Assembly: GCA_002748425.1 (NCBI GenBank)
Contig: PDSJ01000012.1
Coordinates: forward strand, 62,001-126,000
Origin: a candidate division KSB3 bacterium
GTDB lineage: Bacteria > Moduliflexota > Moduliflexia > Moduliflexales > Moduliflexaceae
Direction: 5' to 3'
Length of the DNA: 64,000 nt
Positions 26,056-35,353 of the stretch are shown here, in pieces. Below the pieces are notes generated by a model. It worked only from the letters and a program-made list of their open reading frames with translations. It was not told the DNA's origin and made no database searches. Every line of letters starts with the position of its first letter. Within the stretch, counting starts at the first letter, position 1. The position numbers and the translations under genes are program-made.

Positions 26056-27348
26056 ATGAAAAAAAATGTCATTGTCGCTCAATCAGGAGGGCCGTCTCCG
26101 GTCATTAATGCTTCTCTTCAGGGAGTGCTCGAAGCTTGTCTGGACTATCCGGAACGGCTTGGGAGTGTTTATGCCGGCTGGCACGGCATTGAAGGTGTGC
26201 TCCAGGAAGAACTGATCGATATGACGCAGCAGGATCGTCATGAAATCGCTTTGCTGCGTCATACCCCCGCAGCCGGGGCTATCGGTACCTGCCGTTACAA
26301 ATTGAAAGATGAGCAAAGCGAAGATTATGGCCGTATTCTTGAGGTGATGCAGGCTCATAATGTGGGCTACTTTTTTTACATCGGCGGGAATGACTCGATG
26401 GATACTGCTGCAAAGGTCTCGAAGCTGGCCAGGGAGAAGGGGTTCGAACTGATCGTTACTGGTGTGCCAAAAACCATTGACAATGACATTGGCGACGACA
26501 CATTTACGCTGATCGATCATACGCCGGGTTATGGCAGCGCTGCCCGCTACTGGGCTTCAATTGTACAAAACACGAACGAGGAAAACCGGGGAATGAGTGT
26601 TTCTGAACCGGTTGCTGTCTTGCAGGCGATGGGGCGAAGTTCGGGGTACATTCCTGCGGCGTCCCGCCTGGCTGACCCGAATCGCGACATGCCTCTGCAA
26701 CTCTATATGGCTGAAAGCGATCATAATCTTGAGTCGCTGGCGGAGAACGTCAACCGCCAGCTCGAACGGGACGGACGTTGCCTTGTGGTCGTCAGTGAAG
26801 GTTTTGATGTCGGCGCTCTGGGCGAAGCCCGCGATGGATTCGGACATATTGAATATGGCGCCAGCCGTAGTACGGTGGCACAAATCGTGGTCAATTATTT
26901 AAATGATGTCGGGCTCAAGGCTCGCGGCCAGGCCACCGGTCAAGTGCCCGGAGTCTTGCAGCGCTCAACTTCGATTTATGCGTCACAGGTCGATATTGAT
27001 GAAGCTTATCAGATTGGCCGGAATGCGGTTGAGATCGGCATGAATGACGGCAGCGATTGGATGGCGACGATTCTGCGGGATTGGACCAGCGAGACCTATG
27101 CGCCCTATTACGCAAAAGTCGAACTGGAGAACGTTGCCAACAGCGTCAGGCAGCTGCCGGCCCGCTGGCTCAGTAAAGATGGTCTGGATGTCAGCGATGA
27201 GTTCATCCGCTACGCCGGGCCACTTATTGGTGATAGCTGGCCTGAGATCACCATTGAAAACGGCTTGCAGCGTTTTGCCCGCCTGCGCATGACATGTATC
27301 GATAAGAAACTGCCAGCATATATTCCACAGCGTTTCCGAACGGCATAA
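26056..27348 (+). CDS. pfp: Phosphofructokinase, pyrophosphate-dependent type
   Basis: A 430-residue enzyme of the PFK-A superfamily that phosphorylates fructose 6-phosphate to the 1,6-bisphosphate. Two residues mark the pyrophosphate-using type: GGNDSMDT has Asp where ATP enzymes have Gly (GGDGS), and GVPKTIDNDI has Lys where ATP enzymes have Gly (PGTIDND). Other landmarks are AQSGGPSPVINASL at the N-terminus, AVLQAMGRSSGYIPA and the SEGFDVG loop. PPi enzymes run reversibly and save ATP, common in anaerobes. The ATG at 26056 follows TTAGAGG. A strong terminator ends the gene. Confidence 0.88.
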   Translation: MKKNVIVAQSGGPSPVINASLQGVLEACLDYPERLGSVYAGWHGIEGVLQEELIDMTQQDRHEIALLRHTPAAGAIGTCRYKLKDEQSEDYGRILEVMQAHNVGYFFYIGGNDSMDTAAKVSKLAREKGFELIVTGVPKTIDNDIGDDTFTLIDHTPGYGSAARYWASIVQNTNEENRGMSVSEPVAVLQAMGRSSGYIPAASRLADPNRDMPLQLYMAESDHNLESLAENVNRQLERDGRCLVVVSEGFDVGALGEARDGFGHIEYGASRSTVAQIVVNYLNDVGLKARGQATGQVPGVLQRSTSIYASQVDIDEAYQIGRNAVEIGMNDGSDWMATILRDWTSETYAPYYAKVELENVANSVRQLPARWLSKDGLDVSDEFIRYAGPLIGDSWPEITIENGLQRFARLRMTCIDKKLPAYIPQRFRTA

Positions 27349-27363
27349 GTTCAGAAGCAGTCG

Positions 27364-27401
27364 GCTGAAGTCCTCAAGCTGGAATGGACTTCAGCTTTTT
27401 T
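27364..27401 (+). terminator. Intrinsic terminator of the PFK gene
   Basis: GCTGAAGTCC (27364-27373) and GGACTTCAGC (27386-27395) form a perfect ten-base stem with a twelve-base loop, followed by six T. The second arm contains the stop codon of the opposing M32 gene (27391-27393), so the two convergent genes share this DNA. Confidence 0.88.
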
Positions 27402-28932
27402 CCACAGTAAGGTCGTTTTCAGGGAGAGTGAAGCCGTACAACTCGCCGTATTTTGTTTGAAGGTAGTCGATGTAGGCTTGTGGATCGATTTGCGTGCCGG
27501 TGACGCGCCGCACAAGTTCTGCTGGAGGAAATTTGCTGCCGTGAATGTGGATCTTGTCCCGAAGCCAGTGCAGGATCCGGCTGAATTCGCCGCGAGCAAT
27601 CTGTTCGTCACAATCTGGTATGTCCCTGCGCAGACATGCATTGAATTGCAACGACAAGACGTTCCCCAGAGTATAGGTTGGAAAATAGCCGAAAAGCCCG
27701 GCCGACCAGTGCACATCCTGCAATACGCCGAGTGCGTCATTCGGCGGTGTGATCCCGAGATAGGTCTCCATTTTATGATTCCAGAGCTGCGGCAGTTCCT
27801 TCACCCCAACAGCGCCGGATATCAGGGCCGTCTCCAGCTCAAAACGTATGAAAATGTGTAAATTGTAGGTCAGCTCATCCGCTTCGACCCGGATGTAATC
27901 AGGCCGCACCACATTGACTGCCTGATAGATCTGCTCGACAGTCGCTCCTTCAAGTTGTTTCGGGAACATTGTCTGGAGGCGGGGGAAAAAGCAGGTCCAA
28001 AAAGGACGGCTGCGGCCGATCACGTTTTCCCAGAAACGGGACTGAGATTCATGAACCGCCATTGAAGCGCCTTCGCAGAGCAGTGTTCGAGAGAGCGCAA
28101 GTGGGAGACCCTGCTCGTAAAGGGCGTGCCCACCTTCATGAACGCTTGAGAAAAATGCTGAGGCAAACATATTCGGATTGAGACGAGTCGTGATACGGAC
28201 ATCGTGAGGTGAAAAGCTGACTGTGAAGGGATGTGCCGCTGTATCCTGGCGGCCTCGGTCAAAATCGTAACCGATCTGTTTCAGCACTTCAATCCCGAAA
28301 TCCCATTGAACTTCGCGGTCATAGGCTTGGTTCAGCACGTCGTCACAAAGGGCGTCCGGCCTTTGTGCGATTTCCTGAATCATCGGAAGCACGGCATGCT
28401 TTAAGCGATGAAAAATGTTTTCGACGTCTCTGGTTGTCATCTCTGGTTCGTAGAGATCGAGTAAAGCGTCGTAGATATGCTCTGTGTACCCGAGCTGTTC
28501 GGCCTTTTGGCGTAACAGTTCGATCAGCTCTGACAAAATTCCTCTGAATTGCGAAAAATCTTTCTCTTCCCGCGCTTTTTCCCAGGCATTATGAGCCAGA
28601 GCAGTTTTTCGGGCCAGCGTCGCGATCAGGGCTGGCGAGATCTTAGAGGCTTTTTCATATTCTCGTGTCGCGAGCCGAATCAGACAGGCCGTGTCACTGT
28701 CAGGCGCTTCACTTTGTAGCAAAGGGTGTAAGTTCTCCAGGAGCTGTCCGACTTCTTCGCTCACAAAGGTATGATGGGCAAGCTGTTCGAGTGTGGCAAG
28801 CTGCATGGCACGGGCCTCAACCCCGGCCGGCGGCATATACGTCTGCTGATCCCATTGCAGGATTGCTGCAGCTTTTTGTAAATCGTTGACTTTTCCTAAG
28901 ATCGTTGTAAGCTGCTCGAATTGCTCTTTCAT
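27391..28932 (-). CDS. M32 family metallocarboxypeptidase (Taq type)
   Basis: A 513-residue mostly helical enzyme that removes C-terminal amino acids, cytoplasmic and zinc-dependent. The catalytic motif is HEGGH in SSVHEGGHALYEQGLP. Other family blocks are ILQWDQQTYMPPAGVEAR near the N-terminus, ESQSRFWENVIGRS, DELTYNLHIFIRFELE and PNDALGVLQDVHWSAGLFGYF. Length is normal for the family. The ATG at 28932 follows AGGA with suitable spacing; the frame opens at 28956. The gene probably serves peptide breakdown, in keeping with the peptide importer immediately upstream on the same strand. Confidence 0.92.
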   Translation of the reverse strand: MKEQFEQLTTILGKVNDLQKAAAILQWDQQTYMPPAGVEARAMQLATLEQLAHHTFVSEEVGQLLENLHPLLQSEAPDSDTACLIRLATREYEKASKISPALIATLARKTALAHNAWEKAREEKDFSQFRGILSELIELLRQKAEQLGYTEHIYDALLDLYEPEMTTRDVENIFHRLKHAVLPMIQEIAQRPDALCDDVLNQAYDREVQWDFGIEVLKQIGYDFDRGRQDTAAHPFTVSFSPHDVRITTRLNPNMFASAFFSSVHEGGHALYEQGLPLALSRTLLCEGASMAVHESQSRFWENVIGRSRPFWTCFFPRLQTMFPKQLEGATVEQIYQAVNVVRPDYIRVEADELTYNLHIFIRFELETALISGAVGVKELPQLWNHKMETYLGITPPNDALGVLQDVHWSAGLFGYFPTYTLGNVLSLQFNACLRRDIPDCDEQIARGEFSRILHWLRDKIHIHGSKFPPAELVRRVTGTQIDPQAYIDYLQTKYGELYGFTLPENDLTVEKS

Positions 28933-29028
28933 AAAAAATGTTCCTGAAAAATACACACACCACGTGAAAAGCGTCTGGAATACATCATCTCTTCATGTGT
29001 CTGGCGCGTATCGTCATAACAGTTGAAC

Positions 29029-30087
29029 TCACGATATTTGGTGCTGGCTTCGTCCTCCAAACTTATCGTGGATCAACTTATTGATCGTATCTTTTCTGTG
29101 GCAGGCCACCTGATGGGACTCGTCCCCACCAAAGAAGTCAAGCGGCGGTTCTTCCTGCCGGCAATGGTCGATGACAAATGGGCAGCGGGGATGAAAACGG
29201 CAGCCTGACGGCGGATCGATCGGACTGGGGACGTCGCCGGTCAAGACGATCCGTTCTCGCTTATGTTCGACATCAGGAGTCGGAATGGCCGAAAGCAGCG
29301 CGTGAGTATACGGATGCACCGGTCGATCGAAAATTTCTGTTGATGCGGCGGTTTCAACAATTTTTCCCAGATACATGACGGCAATGCGGTGGCTGATATA
29401 TTTCACCACCAGAAGATGATGGGTCACAAAAAGATACGTTAAATTGAACTGTTCCTGCAGGCCTTTCAAAAGATTCAAGATCTGGGCTTGTACAGACACA
29501 TCAAGGGCTGAGGTGGGTTCGTCCATCACAATAAAATCAGGATCAGTAGCAATCGCCCGTGCAACAGCAATTCGCTGGCGCTGTCCGCCTGAAAATTCGT
29601 GAGGATAGCGCAAAAGGTGATCCTTATTCAGACCGGCCGTGTTGAGCAATTCGATAATGCGGTCCTCAAGATCACGGGCGCTCATCTTGTGATAGAGTTT
29701 AATCGGTTCGGCAATGATATGCTTGATCAACATACGTGGATCCAGGGAAGACGTCGGATCCTGAAACACCATTTGCAATTCTTTACGGATGCCGCGCTGC
29801 TTCATCTCAGCAGGCTTCATTTGCGCAATATCCACCCGTTCCGTTGTACCGTTATGATGATAATTGTAAAAGATACTCCCGTCAGTGGAGTCGTGCAGGC
29901 GAACAATCGCTTTGCCAGTTGTGGTTTTGCCACAGCCTGATTCACCCACAAGGCCTAAGCATTCTCCGCGATAAATATCCAGATTAATGCCGTCAACCGC
30001 TTTGACTGAGTTGACCGGACGGCGCATGATCCCACCCAGGATCGGGTAATGCTTTTTCAGGTGCTTTAGTTCAAGTAATTTTTCCAT
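29029..30087 (-). CDS. Oligopeptide ABC transporter ATP-binding protein (OppF/DppF type)
   Basis: A 352-residue ATPase. It has Walker A GESGCGKTT, the signature FSGGQRQRIAVARAIATDPD, Walker B FIVMDEPTSALDVSVQAQ, and the switch histidine in LFVTHHLLVV. The C-terminal oligopeptide-family extension has YTHALLSAIPTPD and SGCRFHPRCPF, whose cysteines can bind an iron-sulfur cluster in some members. It lies last in the operon, 19 bases after oppD. The frame continues upstream to 30429 inside oppD but the conserved start EKLLELKHLKKHYP fixes the ATG at 30087. Confidence 0.92.
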   Translation of the reverse strand: MEKLLELKHLKKHYPILGGIMRRPVNSVKAVDGINLDIYRGECLGLVGESGCGKTTTGKAIVRLHDSTDGSIFYNYHHNGTTERVDIAQMKPAEMKQRGIRKELQMVFQDPTSSLDPRMLIKHIIAEPIKLYHKMSARDLEDRIIELLNTAGLNKDHLLRYPHEFSGGQRQRIAVARAIATDPDFIVMDEPTSALDVSVQAQILNLLKGLQEQFNLTYLFVTHHLLVVKYISHRIAVMYLGKIVETAASTEIFDRPVHPYTHALLSAIPTPDVEHKRERIVLTGDVPSPIDPPSGCRFHPRCPFVIDHCRQEEPPLDFFGGDESHQVACHRKDTINKLIHDKFGGRSQHQIS

Positions 30088-30106
30088 GTGCGCTGTTCTT
30101 CTCAAG

Positions 30107-31258
30107 TTATTGGTGCAAATAGCACGACACAAAGTGATTGTCGGCGACTTCAGTGGAGGCCGGGAATTCTGTTTTGCAAATCGGCATAGCCTTTGGGCAG
30201 CGAGGATGAAAACGGCAGCCGGATGGCGGATGCACCAGGTTCGGCACAGTGCCTTCGATGCTTGCCAGCGCACCCTCTTGCGAAATTTTTGGCACGGCAT
30301 GCAGCAACGCAGCCGTATAAGGGTGTTTTGGATTGTTGAAGAGTTCCTGAACATCAGCGACTTCGCAGAGGTTCCCGGCATACATGACCCCCACTCGATC
30401 GCAGGTTTCGGCGACGACCCCAAGATCATGTGTAATGAAAAGCACTGATGAGATATATTTTTCTTTGAGTTCTTTAATCAGCTCGATGATCTGGGCTTGA
30501 ATCGTGACATCGAGATTAGAAGTCGGTTCGTCGGCGATCAGAAGCGTAGGGTTACAGGCGAGCGCTATCGCAATAACAATACGCTGCTTCATGCCGCCGC
30601 TGATTTCGTGGGGATAGCGTGTGACAACCTGTTCGGCATTGGCAATACCAAGCTTGCTGATAATGTCTGTCGAACGCCGGGTCGCCTCACTGAATAAGGG
30701 TTGTTCCCATCGTTTGAGCAGTGGAATCTTTCGGAGGATTTTTACCAGCAAATCATCCTTGTTCGCAGCCTGTCGTTTGAAGATCGCTAATTGGAATCGT
30801 TTCAGCGCTGATGCGTCAGCGTTGACCTGGTCCTGGAGTTCGGCAAGCACCGTCTCCCGCATTTCATCACTCTGGTGAATCAGAAAACTCTCGGAAATCT
30901 GTTCGTTAATTGAGAGGATCGGGTTCAGGGCCGAGTTTGGCTCCTGAAAAATCATGGAAATCTGATTCCCCCGTAATTCTTCCATGCGGGTTTCGGTCTC
31001 TTGTAAGAGATCGATCCCGGATTCGCAATCGGCGTCATTGAAATACACGATCACTTTGCCGCTTTCAATTTTTCCCGGCTCTTGAATGATGCGCATAATC
31101 GAGCGCACAGTGACGCTTTTGCCACAACCGCTTTCTCCCACCAGCCCGAAGGTCGAGCCGTGATCAACCACGATACTCACGCCGTTCAAGGCCTTGACCA
31201 CACCTTCATAGGTATAAAAATTGGCCCGTAAATCTTGTGTTTCAAGCAATTTTCCCAT
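30107..31258 (-). CDS. Oligopeptide ABC transporter ATP-binding protein (OppD/DppD type) with insertion
   Basis: A 383-residue ATPase partner of OppF. Motifs: Walker A GESGCGKSV, QISMIFQEPNSALNPI, signature ISGGMKQRIVIAIALACNP, Walker B LLIADEPTSNLDVTIQAQ, LFITHDLGVV and the C-terminal SGCRFHPRCPKAMP. Compared with typical DppD proteins there is an extra segment of about 60 residues between the Q-loop helix and the signature motif (HQSDEM through SEATRRS), rich in charged residues and predicted helical. The gene starts five bases after oppC. Confidence 0.92.
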   Translation of the reverse strand: MGKLLETQDLRANFYTYEGVVKALNGVSIVVDHGSTFGLVGESGCGKSVTVRSIMRIIQEPGKIESGKVIVYFNDADCESGIDLLQETETRMEELRGNQISMIFQEPNSALNPILSINEQISESFLIHQSDEMRETVLAELQDQVNADASALKRFQLAIFKRQAANKDDLLVKILRKIPLLKRWEQPLFSEATRRSTDIISKLGIANAEQVVTRYPHEISGGMKQRIVIAIALACNPTLLIADEPTSNLDVTIQAQIIELIKELKEKYISSVLFITHDLGVVAETCDRVGVMYAGNLCEVADVQELFNNPKHPYTAALLHAVPKISQEGALASIEGTVPNLVHPPSGCRFHPRCPKAMPICKTEFPASTEVADNHFVSCYLHQ

Positions 31259-31263
31259 AGTGT

Positions 31264-32388
31264 TTAGCGTCTCCGTTGTCGGGGATCGAATGCGTCGCGC
31301 AAGGCGTCGCCGATCAGGTTCCAGGCCAGCACAAACAAGACAATCGCCATGCCCGGGAAAAAGACGGTGAACCAGTAGGCAAAGGGATTATCGGGTGAAC
31401 CGAGAATATAATTACGTGCCAGCGCCACCATCTGGCCCCAGTCGGCATATCCCGGGGGCGCACCGAGTCCGATGAAACTGAGAAAGGCCGCTGTAATGAC
31501 CATTGAACCAATGTCCATTGAGGCGACGATCAGCACCGGATAAATCGCATTGGGGAAGATATGTTTGACCATGATCTTCAGATTGGAGACCCCCATTGTC
31601 CTGGCAGCCTGAATAAAATCGCGTTCACGGAGGGTGAGAATTTCCGCCCGGAATAAACGCACATAGAGCCGCCACACAACCAGCGCCAGCGCGATCATGA
31701 TTTTATCGAGTCCCCGTCCCCATGACACGACGATCGCCATCGCTAATACCAGCATCGGAATGGAGTACATAATATCGACAAAGCGCATGATGATTTCATC
31801 GATCCATCCGCCGAAATAACCAGCAAGCAGTCCTAGCGTAATACCGATCAATAAAGCGATTCCAATCACAAATATTCCGATTTTGAAGGCTGTTCTGGTC
31901 CCCCAGATAATACCGTAATAAATGTCATACTGACCACTGGTCGTACCGAAGCGATGTCCGGCGCTTAACGTATGTTTCCTGATCAGTTCTCGATATTCGT
32001 CGGCGGCTTGTTCGCCGATGCTGTCCCGCAAGGCGCTTAAGAAGTCTTCTTCCGATGTAAAGCGTCGGTCTTTTAGGTCGCGTTTCAGGGCCTTATACAA
32101 GTCCGGCGGGAATGTGTACTCTTTGTCTCTCTTGATGTTCAGCAAGCGCTTTGTGGTGAAATGATAACTCTGACCACTCGGCGCTTTGGGCGTCGGGTCG
32201 AAACCGTCGTGCGGCATCAGATACGGATCTGTGGATCCTTTGGGAGGCGGAGCAAGGATCGGTGCTGTGACAGCGATAAAGACAAATACCGCCATCAGGG
32301 AAAAACCGATGATCGCCGCTGGGTTCCGAAATATCCGGCTTAATGTAAACTGTAGTTCTCGAAGACGAGGATCTTGAACGTTGACCAT
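31264..32388 (-). CDS. Oligopeptide ABC transporter permease (OppC/DppC type) with large first loop
   Basis: A 374-residue permease. A first helix (about 30-50) is followed by a soluble stretch of about 120 residues before the family's HRFGTTSGQYDIYYGIIWGTRTA block. Ordinary DppC proteins have roughly half that loop. The rest is standard: the LVAMAIVVSWG-like helices, the EAA loop in YVRLFRAEILTLRERDFIQAARTMG and IFPNAIYPVLI. The loop contains KRDLKDRRFTSEEDFLSALRD, which may contact the binding protein or be an assembly feature. It lies 91 bases downstream of oppB. Confidence 0.92.
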   Translation of the reverse strand: MVNVQDPRLRELQFTLSRIFRNPAAIIGFSLMAVFVFIAVTAPILAPPPKGSTDPYLMPHDGFDPTPKAPSGQSYHFTTKRLLNIKRDKEYTFPPDLYKALKRDLKDRRFTSEEDFLSALRDSIGEQAADEYRELIRKHTLSAGHRFGTTSGQYDIYYGIIWGTRTAFKIGIFVIGIALLIGITLGLLAGYFGGWIDEIIMRFVDIMYSIPMLVLAMAIVVSWGRGLDKIMIALALVVWRLYVRLFRAEILTLRERDFIQAARTMGVSNLKIMVKHIFPNAIYPVLIVASMDIGSMVITAAFLSFIGLGAPPGYADWGQMVALARNYILGSPDNPFAYWFTVFFPGMAIVLFVLAWNLIGDALRDAFDPRQRRR

Positions 32389-32479
32389 ATTCCTATGTTG
32401 TAGAGGGTTAATAACGGCAAAAGTTTTTCAGGAACACCGCCGCGCTTTCAACCCGGCTGTTGGCTCCCTCTTGCCATTT

Positions 32480-33511
32480 CTAGCTCAATCGTATTCGCGG
32501 ATCGATCAGGGCATAAAGAATGTCGACCAGCAGGTTGGCGATCACATAGATGAAGCCGACAAATAGGCAGACTGCAAGCAGGGCGGGTACGTCCAGTTGA
32601 ATCGCGGAATTTGCGAGCCACCAGCCCATCCCCTGGCGGTTAAACACGTATTCTACCGAAATGCTGCCCGTCATCAGACCAGCGATCAAGACGCCGGAGA
32701 CGGTCATGACCGGAATGAGGGCGTTTTTTCTGGCGTGCTTCAGATAGATGGTCTTCTTGTCAGCCCCTTTGGCTTTGGCAGTGATGATATAATCTTGCGA
32801 TAAGGCTTCGATCATGCCAGAACGCATGACTCGCACCAATAAGGCAAAGATGACGATGACATTGGTAAGGATCGGCAGAATCAGCCGCCGAAATGCGTCC
32901 AGCGTAATCCAGAGTTTCCCGTTCAGGATCCCATCGATCGTGTACATGCCTGTATAGCGTGTGAAGCTATCGGGATGATCGAGGATATACATATTGACGT
33001 TATCACCAATGATTCCAGGGGGAAACCAGTTGAATCGTCCGTAGAAGACCATCAGGAGAATCAGGCTGAAGAGAAAAGTCGGGAGCGACCAGCCGATAAT
33101 GGAAATAATGCGCGAGCTGTGATCGATCCAGGTATCCCGGTGTACTCCGGCTTGGGTGCCGAACCAGATCCCCGCCAGCACAATGAGCGGTGCACAATAG
33201 AGATTGAGTTCGACAGTGATCGGCAGATAGCGCAGAAAGGCATCAAGCACCGTGCTGCTTGCCACCAGTGACCAGCCAAAATTCCCGTGGGAGATTTCTT
33301 TAATCCAACGACCGTATTGCACGATAAAAGGATCGTTCAAGCCAAATTTCTCAACGATTTTTTCAATATCCCGGGCTGATTGAGGGCTTCTGATAAACGC
33401 GGCCGCGCGACGCTCAGGACTGAACGTCATTAACAGGCTGAAGATCAGAATTGTGACTCCAAAAAGGACAAACACTAAAAAAATGAGGCGTCGTATGATA
33501 AAATGTAGCAT
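32480..33511 (-). CDS. Oligopeptide ABC transporter permease (OppB/DppB type)
   Basis: A 343-residue permease. It has the N-terminal IIRRLIFLVFVLFGVTILIF helix, FGLNDPFIVQYGRWI, GNFGWSLV, the EAA-type loop (MIEALSQDYIITAKAKGADKKTIYLKHARKN) and ALIPVMTVSG, then VEYVFNRQGMGWW. It pairs with OppC as the channel. The gene follows the binding-protein gene after a 96-base gap with a strong GC hairpin. The AAAGG ribosome site lies ten bases before the ATG. Confidence 0.92.
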   Translation of the reverse strand: MLHFIIRRLIFLVFVLFGVTILIFSLLMTFSPERRAAAFIRSPQSARDIEKIVEKFGLNDPFIVQYGRWIKEISHGNFGWSLVASSTVLDAFLRYLPITVELNLYCAPLIVLAGIWFGTQAGVHRDTWIDHSSRIISIIGWSLPTFLFSLILLMVFYGRFNWFPPGIIGDNVNMYILDHPDSFTRYTGMYTIDGILNGKLWITLDAFRRLILPILTNVIVIFALLVRVMRSGMIEALSQDYIITAKAKGADKKTIYLKHARKNALIPVMTVSGVLIAGLMTGSISVEYVFNRQGMGWWLANSAIQLDVPALLAVCLFVGFIYVIANLLVDILYALIDPRIRLS

Positions 33512-33565
33512 AATATTTCAGCACCTTTCTTGGCGCAGGGGGCATAAGACAAAACGTTATCAACG

Positions 33566-33590
33566 CGGCGGGGCAAGATCTGCCCCGCCG
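33566..33590 (-). other. GC-rich hairpin between the binding-protein and first permease genes
   Basis: CGGCGGGGCA, a five-base loop and TGCCCCGCCG form a perfect ten-base stem. It lacks a following U-run. In many importer operons such a stem protects the receptor mRNA 3' end and lowers permease expression; that role is inferred here. Confidence 0.6.
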
Positions 33591-33607
33591 TTTGAACATA
33601 GATGCGC

Positions 33608-35353
33608 TTATTTCTCTTCTTTCGACAGTCTCCACAACCATTCCGAGGCATCGGCATCCTGCGGATTCGGCACAAATCCCTGGACCCAATCACGATAATG
33701 GCGGATATCGATGTTCTGATAAATGCAGAGTCCGATGGCTTCTTCGTACCACATCTGCTGGAGTTTTTCGTAAATTTCAGCACGTTTGGAAGCTTCGGTG
33801 GTCGCAATTCCTTCTTTTAGCAGTTTGTCGACTTCCGGGTTCACATAGGCCATATATTTTCCGTACGGCCCTTCACTGTGCATATAGGTGTACAGGAAGT
33901 TATGCGGGTCGGCGTAGTCAGCGCCCCAGCCGATAATGTAAATCGGATACTGGAAGTTTTTATACTTCACCAGATAGTCTTTCCATTCGACATTGGCGAC
34001 TTCAATGTTGAATTTCGGATTCAACGACATGATGTTCTCTGCCAGCATCAAGGCCGCTTTTTCCCGTTTCTCATTCCCGCTGTTATGGGTAATGGTCATT
34101 TTGAAGCCTTTTTCCCAGACCTGACCGTCCCAGGCTTTTTTCAGGTATTCAGCCGACTTCTCCAGATCGAATTCGTAAATTGGCACCTCAATCGCATATG
34201 GCAGCCCCGGCACATTCGGGTTGGTGGGGACGGTTTCGATATTTTGCAGCACGTCCTCTGTGTACAGCTCACGATCAAAGGCATGTAAAAAGGCTTTACG
34301 CACGTTGACGTCCGAAAAGAAATCTGGCGGAATGCCTTCGCCGTCCAGCTTTCCGCTGCCGATGCTGGTGTTCTGGTTTGGATCGACTTTCTGGCAGAAG
34401 AGTGCTGCGGCGACTCCAAGCTGAGGCACTTTGTAGGTTTTAATTCCCTCAATCCCCTGCATTTCCGGAACGTAGGTCGCGTCCACCGAAACATAATCTG
34501 CATCGCCGTTGATGAGCATTAATTTTCTCGTATTCCACTCCTCAACATACTTGAAAATTGCAGTTTTTAAGGCTGGTTTTGGTCCCCAGTAGCCATCGAA
34601 ACGCTCGAACACAAACTGTTTTGAAGGCTCCCAGGATTTCAGCATATACGGACCGGTCCCGTTCATCAGCTTTTGAAGCGGTTCGTGCAGGAATTCCGGG
34701 TTATTATGTTTCGCTGCGTCTTCCAGGGTCCCGTCCCAGCCGCCTTGCTCGATGACCCATTCTTTATCCAGGATCGAAGCCCAGGACTTGGCAAGGATGC
34801 CTAACAGCGGCGGATAGGGTTTTGGAAGATGCAGGACAACGTTGTTGCCGTCAACTTCCACGGCGTTGAGGATCGTTTCGAACAGCCCTTCTTTAATATT
34901 CCCATTTTCATCGCGGGTTGAGCCTTCACCAGTCAATGCTTCGAGCAGCATCCAGGAGGGCCCACCGTCCTGATCGACGATCATGGTGCGCTCAATGGAG
35001 TATTCCACGTCTTCTGGGGTGAGATCACCGCCAGCATGGAACTTTACTCCTTCACGGATAGGAAAGCTGTAGGTTGTTCCCTCTTCAGAGATCAAGCCAT
35101 TCTCGATGCTGGGCACTTCCGTTGCTAAATCCGGCACAAACTTGTCCGTGGACGACCCGTCTCGACGGATGAGCATATCGTAGATATTTTCAAGACGCTG
35201 CGAACCGGTGGTATTGTAGTTGGTCGCAGGATCGAGGGTCGGGACAGTTCCATACGTAACCTTGATGAAGGTGTCCGGATTTTTGATGTCGGCAGATGCT
35301 GAAAGAGCTGCCGCAAGGATAAGACAGAATACTGCTGCACTTATTTTTTTCAT
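33608..35353 (-). CDS. Oligopeptide/dipeptide ABC transporter substrate-binding protein (SBP family 5)
   Basis: A 581-residue periplasmic receptor with a signal peptide (about 1-22, ending SASA). Family 5 landmarks are TLDPATNYNTTGSQRLENIYDML, YSFPIREGVKFHAGGDLTPEDVEYSIER, GTGPYMLKSWEPSKQFVFER, YWGPKPALKTA, DVNVRKAFLHAFDRE and the late IIGWGADYADPHNFLYTYMHS. The start at 35353 has GGGAGGAAGG. It heads the A-B-C-D-F operon. Whether peptides or another compound class is carried cannot be settled, although the M32 peptidase next door favours peptides. Confidence 0.93.
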   Translation of the reverse strand: MKKISAAVFCLILAAALSASADIKNPDTFIKVTYGTVPTLDPATNYNTTGSQRLENIYDMLIRRDGSSTDKFVPDLATEVPSIENGLISEEGTTYSFPIREGVKFHAGGDLTPEDVEYSIERTMIVDQDGGPSWMLLEALTGEGSTRDENGNIKEGLFETILNAVEVDGNNVVLHLPKPYPPLLGILAKSWASILDKEWVIEQGGWDGTLEDAAKHNNPEFLHEPLQKLMNGTGPYMLKSWEPSKQFVFERFDGYWGPKPALKTAIFKYVEEWNTRKLMLINGDADYVSVDATYVPEMQGIEGIKTYKVPQLGVAAALFCQKVDPNQNTSIGSGKLDGEGIPPDFFSDVNVRKAFLHAFDRELYTEDVLQNIETVPTNPNVPGLPYAIEVPIYEFDLEKSAEYLKKAWDGQVWEKGFKMTITHNSGNEKREKAALMLAENIMSLNPKFNIEVANVEWKDYLVKYKNFQYPIYIIGWGADYADPHNFLYTYMHSEGPYGKYMAYVNPEVDKLLKEGIATTEASKRAEIYEKLQQMWYEEAIGLCIYQNIDIRHYRDWVQGFVPNPQDADASEWLWRLSKEEK

